A stretch of DNA of 9,712 nucleotides, from positions 1-9,712 of the forward strand of contig CALHDP010000019.1 in the NCBI GenBank assembly GCA_938023085.1, in the 5' to 3' direction. This DNA comes from an uncultured Collinsella sp. GTDB taxonomy: Bacteria; Actinomycetota; Coriobacteriia; Coriobacteriales; Coriobacteriaceae. Shown here one piece after another: positions 5,185 to 9,712 of the stretch (positions within the stretch are counted from its first letter, which is position 1; every line of letters begins with the position of its first letter). The notes beneath the pieces are model-generated. The model was not told the DNA's origin, searched no databases, and worked only from the letters and a program-made list of their open reading frames with translations. The position numbers were made by a program, and so were the translations under genes.

Positions 5185-5955
5185 TTACATCAATCCAAAG
5201 TGCTTCGCGGCGTTGTAGATCCCGTCGTCATCCACGGCGCTCGTCACATAGGTCGCTGCAGCTTTCACCGTGTCCTGTGCGTTGCCCATGGCCACGCTCG
5301 TGCCCACGGCGGAAAACATCGACAGGTCGTTCTCGCCATCGCCAAAGGCAATCGCCTCGCTCGCGTCGACACCCAGGCGCTCCAGCGTCGCCGCCACGCC
5401 CAGGTCCTTGCCGCCGTTAGCAGGGATAATGTCGCAGAACAGGTCGCACCAGCGCGTAGTGAGTGAATGCGACACCGCATCAGTCACGATATGCTCGTCG
5501 GCCGGATCCACAAAGGCGCAAAACTGGTAGACCGGTGCGTCAAAGGCGTGCTCAAACGGCTCCTCGTGGTAGACGATTCCCGCATTGCTGCCAGCCGTCA
5601 CCACGCGCTCGGACAGGCGGTTCACAAACGAATTCTCGCCCTGCATGCACAGCGAGTCGTAGCGTCCCTGCGCCACCTGGTCCACAATCACCGCGACGTC
5701 GTCCGGATCGATCGGGCAGCTGCGATAAACGCCCTTGGCATCAAAACAGTGCTGGCCCGAAAGCGTAATGTACGCATCCCATCCCAAGTCGAACAGCCAA
5801 TCCGGCATCTGGTAGGTTGGGCGACCCGTGGCAATCACGCACGCAATCCCCTGCTCGCGAAAGCTGTCGAGCACCTGCTGCGCCGACGCCGGAATCCGGT
5901 GCGTCTTAAAGCTCAGCAACGTGCCGTCGATATCGAAAAACGCGGCCTTGATCAT
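5185..5955 (-). CDS. Cof-type HAD-IIB family phosphatase
   Basis: A 256-aa cytosolic haloacid-dehalogenase hydrolase. Motif I is F-F-D8-I-D10-G-T (nucleophile D8, general acid D10), motif II is T43 in ATGR, motif III is K183 in GGKD, and motif IV is GDGENDLSM (205-213). The large cap between motifs II and III (about 80-180) places it in the IIB (Cof/YidA-like) class, which dephosphorylates sugar phosphates, flavin precursors or other small phosphoesters; the substrate cannot be read from sequence. The length is near the usual 260-280 aa. The Shine-Dalgarno GAGGAG (minus strand, 5965-5970) lies inside the end of the ABC-F gene, and only 6 bases separate that stop from this ATG, so the two are probably co-transcribed and translationally coupled. 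A terminator follows. Confidence 0.94.
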   Translation of the reverse strand: MIKAAFFDIDGTLLSFKTHRIPASAQQVLDSFREQGIACVIATGRPTYQMPDWLFDLGWDAYITLSGQHCFDAKGVYRSCPIDPDDVAVIVDQVAQGRYDSLCMQGENSFVNRLSERVVTAGSNAGIVYHEEPFEHAFDAPVYQFCAFVDPADEHIVTDAVSHSLTTRWCDLFCDIIPANGGKDLGVAATLERLGVDASEAIAFGDGENDLSMFSAVGTSVAMGNAQDTVKAAATYVTSAVDDDGIYNAAKHFGLM

Positions 5956-5961
5956 CCTCGC

Positions 5962-7821
5962 CTACTCCTCGCCCTCGAGCTTCTCGCTCGCCTCGAGCCA
6001 CGCCATCTCCAGCTCATCCATGGCGGCGTGGGCCTCGTCGATCTTTGCCTGCTGCTCGCCCAGCGCCGTGTAGTTGGTGGGGTCGACCTGGGCCATGGCG
6101 GCCTCGGCCTCCTCCACGCGGGCGCGCTGCGTCTCCATCTTGCGCTCGAGCGAGCTCACCTCGCGGCGGAGCTTCTGGCGTTCGGCGTTGGAAAGGCCAT
6201 TGGGCTGGCCGCTCGACTTGGGCTTATCGGCCGCCGCAGCCGCGGCACCGGTGTCGAAGGTGCCAGTCTTTGCGCTCGGCGCACCCACGGGCTCGCCCTC
6301 GGCGGTGGCGTTGCACAGGCGCAGGTACTGGTCGACGCCACCAGGCATATGCGTCAGGTGGCCGTCGAGCAGCGCCCACTGCTGGTCGGTCACGCGCTCC
6401 ATGAGGAAGCGGTCGTGCGTCACCAGGATCAACGTGCCGGGCCAGCCGTCGAGCAGGTCCTCGACAATCGCGAGCATGTCGGTATCCAGGTCGTTACCGG
6501 GCTCGTCCAGGATAAGCACGTTGGGCTCGTCCAGGATCGTCAGCAGCAGCGACAGGCGACGGCGCTGGCCACCCGAAAGATCGCCGATGCGGCTCCAGAG
6601 CTGCTGGGTCGTAAAGCCCAGGCGCTCGCAGAGCTTCTCGGGCGAAGTCTCCTTGCCGTCGATGACGTAGTACTTCTTATAGTTGCTGAGCACCTCGCGG
6701 ATCGTGTCGCCCATGTAGGGCTCGAGCTCCTCGAGCTGCTGCGACAGCACGCCAAAGCGCACCGTCTGGCCGATCTTTACACGGCCGCGCAGGGGCGCGA
6801 TCTTACCCTGGATCACGTCGAGCAGCGTGGACTTGCCGGCGCCGTTCTCGCCCAAAAGACCATAGCGGTCGCCCGCGCCGATGAGCCAGGTCACGTCGGA
6901 GAGCACCTGTTTGGACGCACCATCGGTATCCGCATAGCCGGCGTCCACGTCGACCACGTCGATAACCTGCTTGCCCAGGCGGCTCACCGCGAGGCGTTTG
7001 AGCTCCAGCTCGTCACGTACGGGCGGCACGTCGGCGATCAGCTCGCGAGCGGCGTCCACGCGAAACTTGGGCTTGGTGGAGCGCGCCTGGGCACCGCGGC
7101 TCAGCCACGCGAGCTCCTTGCGCGCCATGTTGCGACGGCGCTCCTCGGTAACCGCGGCCATGCGGTCGCGCTCTACGCGCTGAAGGATATATGCAGAGTA
7201 ACCGCCCTCGAAGGGATCGACCTGGCCGTCGTGGACCTCCCACATGCTGGTGCAGACCTCGTCCAAGAACCAGCGATCGTGCGTGACCACGAGCATCGCG
7301 CCCTGGCCGCGCTGCCAGCGGGCCTTAAGATGACGCGCAAGCCAGTTGATGGTACGCATGTCCAGGTGGTTGGTGGGCTCGTCAAGCATGAGCACGTCGT
7401 AGTCGCCGATCAGCAGGCGCGCGAGGTCCACGCGACGGCGCTGGCCGCCCGAAAGCTCGCCCACCGTGCCCTCCCAGGGCACATCGCTAATAAGACCAGC
7501 CAGGATCTGGCGCGTACGCGGGCTCGACGCCCACTCGTACTCGGGTGTATCGCCGACGACAGCATGATGCACGGTGTCGGTATCGACCAAGTTGTCCTTT
7601 TGACCGAGCAGACCGATCGTCGTGCCGCGGCGGTGCGTCACGCGGCCGTCATCGGGCTCCAGCGTGCCCGCGAGTACGCTCAGCAGCGTCGACTTGCCGT
7701 CGCCGTTTTTTCCGACGATACCAATGCGGTCGCCCTCGCCCACGCCGAGCGTCACGCTATCGAAAATATGCTTGGTGGGAAACTCTAGGCTGACGGAATC
7801 GCATCCCAAAAGAATCGCCAT
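5962..7821 (-). CDS. ABC-F family ATPase, Uup-like
   Basis: A 619-aa cytosolic protein with two ABC ATPase domains and no membrane segments. Such proteins act on ribosomes or, for Uup, also in DNA/translation stress. Domain 1: Walker A GKNGDGKST (37-45), LSGGQ (123-127), Walker B ending in DEP (E148), H181. Linker about 200-260, with RGAQARSTKPKFR typical of the Uup-type inter-domain arm. Domain 2: GENGAGKST (324-332), LSGGQ (415-419), E440 followed by PGNDLD, H469. After an Ala/Pro-rich spacer (about 510-540) comes a C-terminal coiled coil (about 544-610), as in Uup. The NDLD variant and the coiled coil favour Uup over EttA, and nothing points to an antibiotic-resistance subtype. Start chosen for AAGGAG (minus strand, 7830-7835) 8 bases before the ATG; the frame is open further upstream but runs through hairpins. 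It is first in a two-gene operon with the HAD phosphatase gene. Confidence 0.95.
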   Translation of the reverse strand: MAILLGCDSVSLEFPTKHIFDSVTLGVGEGDRIGIVGKNGDGKSTLLSVLAGTLEPDDGRVTHRRGTTIGLLGQKDNLVDTDTVHHAVVGDTPEYEWASSPRTRQILAGLISDVPWEGTVGELSGGQRRRVDLARLLIGDYDVLMLDEPTNHLDMRTINWLARHLKARWQRGQGAMLVVTHDRWFLDEVCTSMWEVHDGQVDPFEGGYSAYILQRVERDRMAAVTEERRRNMARKELAWLSRGAQARSTKPKFRVDAARELIADVPPVRDELELKRLAVSRLGKQVIDVVDVDAGYADTDGASKQVLSDVTWLIGAGDRYGLLGENGAGKSTLLDVIQGKIAPLRGRVKIGQTVRFGVLSQQLEELEPYMGDTIREVLSNYKKYYVIDGKETSPEKLCERLGFTTQQLWSRIGDLSGGQRRRLSLLLTILDEPNVLILDEPGNDLDTDMLAIVEDLLDGWPGTLILVTHDRFLMERVTDQQWALLDGHLTHMPGGVDQYLRLCNATAEGEPVGAPSAKTGTFDTGAAAAAADKPKSSGQPNGLSNAERQKLRREVSSLERKMETQRARVEEAEAAMAQVDPTNYTALGEQQAKIDEAHAAMDELEMAWLEASEKLEGEE

Positions 7822-7856
7822 ATGCCCTGCTCCTTCGTAGAAATTCAACGTTGTCC

Positions 7857-7865
7857 ATGATAGCA
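7857..7865 (-). promoter_or_regulatory. Possible extended -10 promoter of the ABC-F gene
   Basis: On the minus strand TGCTATCAT reads as an extended -10 (TGn plus TATCAT, 5 of 6 to consensus), 35 bases before the ABC-F start codon. No good -35 is seen, which is tolerated by extended -10 promoters. Confidence 0.4.
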
Positions 7866-7881
7866 GCGAGCCCCACCCCAA

Positions 7882-7916
7882 ACCACCACGAAGGTGCCTG
7901 TCCCCTTTGTGGTGGT
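7882..7916. repeat. REP-like short palindrome
   Basis: Arms 7882-7894 and 7904-7916 (ACCACCAC outer part) pair over 13 bases with one G-U, around a 9-base loop. It includes AAGGTGCCTGTCCCC, whose reverse complement GGGGACAGGCACCTT resembles the GGGGACAG-type motifs seen in many repetitive extragenic palindromes; that likeness is from memory. No T-run follows on either strand. Confidence 0.6.
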
Positions 7917-7932
7917 CGTTTCGGTCGCAGAG

Positions 7933-7971
7933 CAAAAAGGCGGGCCATCTCGCAAAAGAGATGGCCCGCCT
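7933..7971 (-). terminator. Intrinsic terminator of the pst operon
   Basis: A perfect 14-bp stem (7938-7951 with 7958-7971) with a 6-base loop is followed on the minus strand by TTTTTGCTCT. It lies 55 bases past the pstB stop codon and is the clearest terminator in the window. Confidence 0.92.
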
Positions 7972-7982
7972 CTCCAATCAGT

Positions 7983-8008
7983 CCCGCGGCAACCGTGGCC
8001 GCCGCGGG
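7983..8008. other. GC-rich hairpin just after pstB
   Basis: CCCGCGGC (7983-7990) pairs perfectly with GCCGCGGG (8001-8008) around a 10-base loop, 18 bases past the pstB stop and ahead of the main terminator. It may protect the mRNA 3' end or add to termination; it has no T-run. Confidence 0.45.
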
Positions 8009-8026
8009 CCTCAAGCATGTCCCGGA

Positions 8027-8899
8027 CTAGGAGAACATGCCGGTGAGGTAATCATTCAGCCGCTTATCCTTGGGCCGTTGGAAAATCTCGTCAGTCTCGT
8101 CGTACTCGACCATATTGCCCATGTAGAAGAACGCCGTGCGGTTGGACACACGCGACGCCTGCTCCATGTTGTGCGTCACGATGACGATGGCGCGCTCGGC
8201 TACAATCGACGACATCAGGTCCTCGATCGCCAGCGTCGAGATGGGATCGAGCGCCGAGCAGGGCTCGTCGAACAGAATCACGTCGGGGTTGAGCGCCAGC
8301 GTGCGCGCGATGCACAGACGCTGCTGCTGGCCGCCCGAAAGCGCGTAGGCGCTCTTGTCGAGCTTGTCCTTGACCTCGTCCCACAGCGCCGCACCGCGCA
8401 GGCTCTCCTCGACCATACGATCGAGCTCGTCGCGGTCGGTAATGCCGTGGCGCTTGGGCGCAAACGTGATGTTGTCGCGAATGGACTTGCGAAACGGGTT
8501 GGGCTGCTGGAACACCATGCCAATGGAACGACGCAGCTCGTAGGTGTTCTCCGTCTTAGTGTTCACGTTGCGCCCGCGGTAGTTGATCTCGCCCTCCACG
8601 CGGCAGCCGCGAATCTCGCGGTTCATCAGGTTGAGGCTGCGCAAGAAGGTCGATTTACCGCAGCCCGAAGGACCGATGAGCGCCGTGATCTCACCCTTGT
8701 GAAAGTCGAGCGACGTGTCGTGCAGCGCATGGTGGTCGCCATAGTACACGTTGACGTCCTTGGTGGAGAGCACGACCTCGTCGCTCACAGCCTTGCCGCT
8801 CACGCGCACGCGCTTCTCGCTCTCTCCCACGCTCGACAGGAAGTCCTGGGTCTCGGACGATACCGCTTCGGTTGCGGGCGTTACATTCATCTCGCTCAT
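8027..8899 (-). CDS. pstB: Phosphate ABC transporter ATP-binding protein PstB
   Basis: A 290-aa ATPase of the high-affinity phosphate importer PstSCAB, acting on the cytoplasmic face with PstA and PstC. Walker A is GPSGCGKST (76-84), the Q-loop is at Q131-Q132 in VFQQPNPF (a PstB hallmark), the signature LSGGQQQRLCIAR starts at 187, Walker B ends in DEP (E212), and the switch His is H243. SALDPIST after Walker B is also typical. The first 40 or so residues, polar and probably disordered, are extra compared with the roughly 250-260 aa of most PstB. The start ATG overlaps the pstA stop as ATGA, with GGAAG-type pairing bases about 11 upstream. A second ATG three codons in is possible. It is last in the operon before the terminator. 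Confidence 0.97.
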   Translation of the reverse strand: MSEMNVTPATEAVSSETQDFLSSVGESEKRVRVSGKAVSDEVVLSTKDVNVYYGDHHALHDTSLDFHKGEITALIGPSGCGKSTFLRSLNLMNREIRGCRVEGEINYRGRNVNTKTENTYELRRSIGMVFQQPNPFRKSIRDNITFAPKRHGITDRDELDRMVEESLRGAALWDEVKDKLDKSAYALSGGQQQRLCIARTLALNPDVILFDEPCSALDPISTLAIEDLMSSIVAERAIVIVTHNMEQASRVSNRTAFFYMGNMVEYDETDEIFQRPKDKRLNDYLTGMFS

Positions 8900-9712
8900 T
8901 CGGCCGTCATCTTCCTTGCCAGTTGCTTGCCCACGATACGGGCAACTACGTTAAACAGCAGCACACAGATCATCAGCAGTGCCGCGGTGCCCCAGACAAT
9001 CTGCTGGGCCTCGGGGCTGCCCTCGCCATAGATCTTGTAGATGTGCACGGCGAGCGACTCGCCGGGACGGAACACGTTCCAAGCGCAGGTGGGGCTCGAC
9101 AGGTTAAAGCTCAAGAAGTTCAGGCGAACCGGCGAGCTCATGCCCGAGGTAAAGAGCAGCGCCGCGGCCTCGCCAAAGACGCGGCCGGCCGAAAGCACGA
9201 TGCCGGTCACGATAGCGGGCATGGCCTCGGGGATCAGGATGTGCAGCGTGGCCTCCCAGCGGGTGAGGCCCATAGCCAGACACGCATCGCGCTGGGCCTG
9301 TGGCACGTCCTCGAGCGCCTGTTGGATCACGCGCACCAGGATGGGAATGTTGAACATGGTGAGCGCGACGGCGCCGGAGATGATGGAGTACTTCCAGCCC
9401 AGCTGCACCGAGAACACCAGAAAGCCGAACATGCCGACGACGATGGAAGGCAGCGAGGACAGCGTCTCGATGGCGGTAGAGGCGATGTCGCGGATAGGGC
9501 CGTTCGGCGCGTACTCAACCAGGAAGACCGCTCCGCCCAGACTGATGGGCACCGAGATGACCAGGTTGATCAGTAGCAGATAGAACGAGTCGAACAGCTG
9601 ATAGAGTACGCCGCCCTGGGTTCCGTTGGCACGCGCGGGCTGCGTGAGGAAGCCCGGCTTAAGCAGCGTCGAAATACCCTCGAACAGAATGTAGGCCACC
9701 ATGGAGATGACG
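8896..9712 (-). CDS. pstA: Phosphate ABC transporter permease PstA (5' end outside window)
   Basis: Inner-membrane permease of the phosphate importer, which pairs with PstC to form the channel. At least 271 residues are in the window, and the frame stays open to the right edge (Val-Ile-Ser before the ATG at 9702). The first membrane helix is thus only partly seen and the true start lies outside; PstA is usually about 280-300 aa. Visible helices include LLLINLVISVPISLGGAVFLV, IVVGMFGFLVFSV and a last one near LLMICVLLFNVVARIVG. The ABC-permease EAA loop is ACLAMGLTRWEATLHILIPEA, which docks PstB. GRVFGEAAALLFTSG after it is typical of PstA. It overlaps pstB by 4 bases. pstC and pstS are expected just beyond the right edge, judging by the common operon order. 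Confidence 0.95.
   Translation of the reverse strand, partial: VISMVAYILFEGISTLLKPGFLTQPARANGTQGGVLYQLFDSFYLLLINLVISVPISLGGAVFLVEYAPNGPIRDIASTAIETLSSLPSIVVGMFGFLVFSVQLGWKYSIISGAVALTMFNIPILVRVIQQALEDVPQAQRDACLAMGLTRWEATLHILIPEAMPAIVTGIVLSAGRVFGEAAALLFTSGMSSPVRLNFLSFNLSSPTCAWNVFRPGESLAVHIYKIYGEGSPEAQQIVWGTAALLMICVLLFNVVARIVGKQLARKMTAE

Noticed and set aside
5467..7788. A 773-codon open frame on the plus strand opposite the ABC-F and HAD genes
   Set aside because: It is a by-product of GC-rich coding on the minus strand; the minus-strand proteins have complete family motifs and start signals, while this one shows no recognisable domain or ribosome-binding site.
7907..9031. A 374-codon open frame on the plus strand opposite pstB
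   Set aside because: Antisense shadow of pstB/pstA; it begins inside the terminator stem region and has no recognisable protein features.

Overview
The window looks like chromosomal DNA from a high-GC gut actinobacterium of the class Coriobacteriia, most probably Collinsella or a close relative. This is an inference from protein flavour, GC-rich codon use and the AbiEi/DUF559-like accessory gene at the left edge; no rRNA or other phylogenetic marker is present. All nine protein genes are ordinary bacterial families, and there is no phage, insertion sequence, CRISPR array or tRNA.

Left, plus strand: (1) an accessory, visibly AT-richer gene (18-1208) with an AbiEi-like N-terminal half and a Vsr/DUF559-type nuclease-like C-terminal half. 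(2) A gene-free 350-base stretch framed by an imperfect 25-bp inverted repeat. (3) A compact metal-efflux cluster (1554-4328): a SmtB/ArsR-type zinc-family sensor, a stand-alone 72-aa HMA metal-binding protein, and a P1B-2 type Zn/Cd/Pb-exporting ATPase that lacks its own HMA domain. Three near-identical 20-bp palindromes lie in this cluster: two on a strong consensus promoter ahead of the sensor gene and one just ahead of the ATPase gene. A hairpin separates the HMA gene from the ATPase gene. The simplest reading is metal-derepressed expression of sensor and chaperone, with a second control point on the pump.

Middle: the ATPase gene converges on a minus-strand DtxR/MntR-family regulator gene (4608-4997). 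The 279-base gap between them holds a large nested palindrome with perfect 28-bp arms, plus smaller stem-loops. Upstream of the regulator gene is a cluster of repeated GTTAGCC half-sites, probably its autoregulatory operator.

Right, minus strand: an ABC-F (Uup-like) ATPase gene followed 6 bases later by a Cof-type HAD phosphatase gene, ending at a clear intrinsic terminator. Then comes the distal part of a phosphate-uptake operon, pstA (cut by the right edge) and pstB, overlapping by 4 bases and ending at a strong terminator. The gap between pstB and the ABC-F gene carries two further hairpins; one resembles a short REP-like palindrome.

The most interesting items are the three-operator, split-HMA metal-efflux cluster, the nested palindrome at 4345-4471, the inverted repeat downstream of the nuclease-like gene, and the DtxR-family regulator with a mixed MntR/DtxR metal-ligand set. 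None of these proves a new system; each needs comparison with other genomes.
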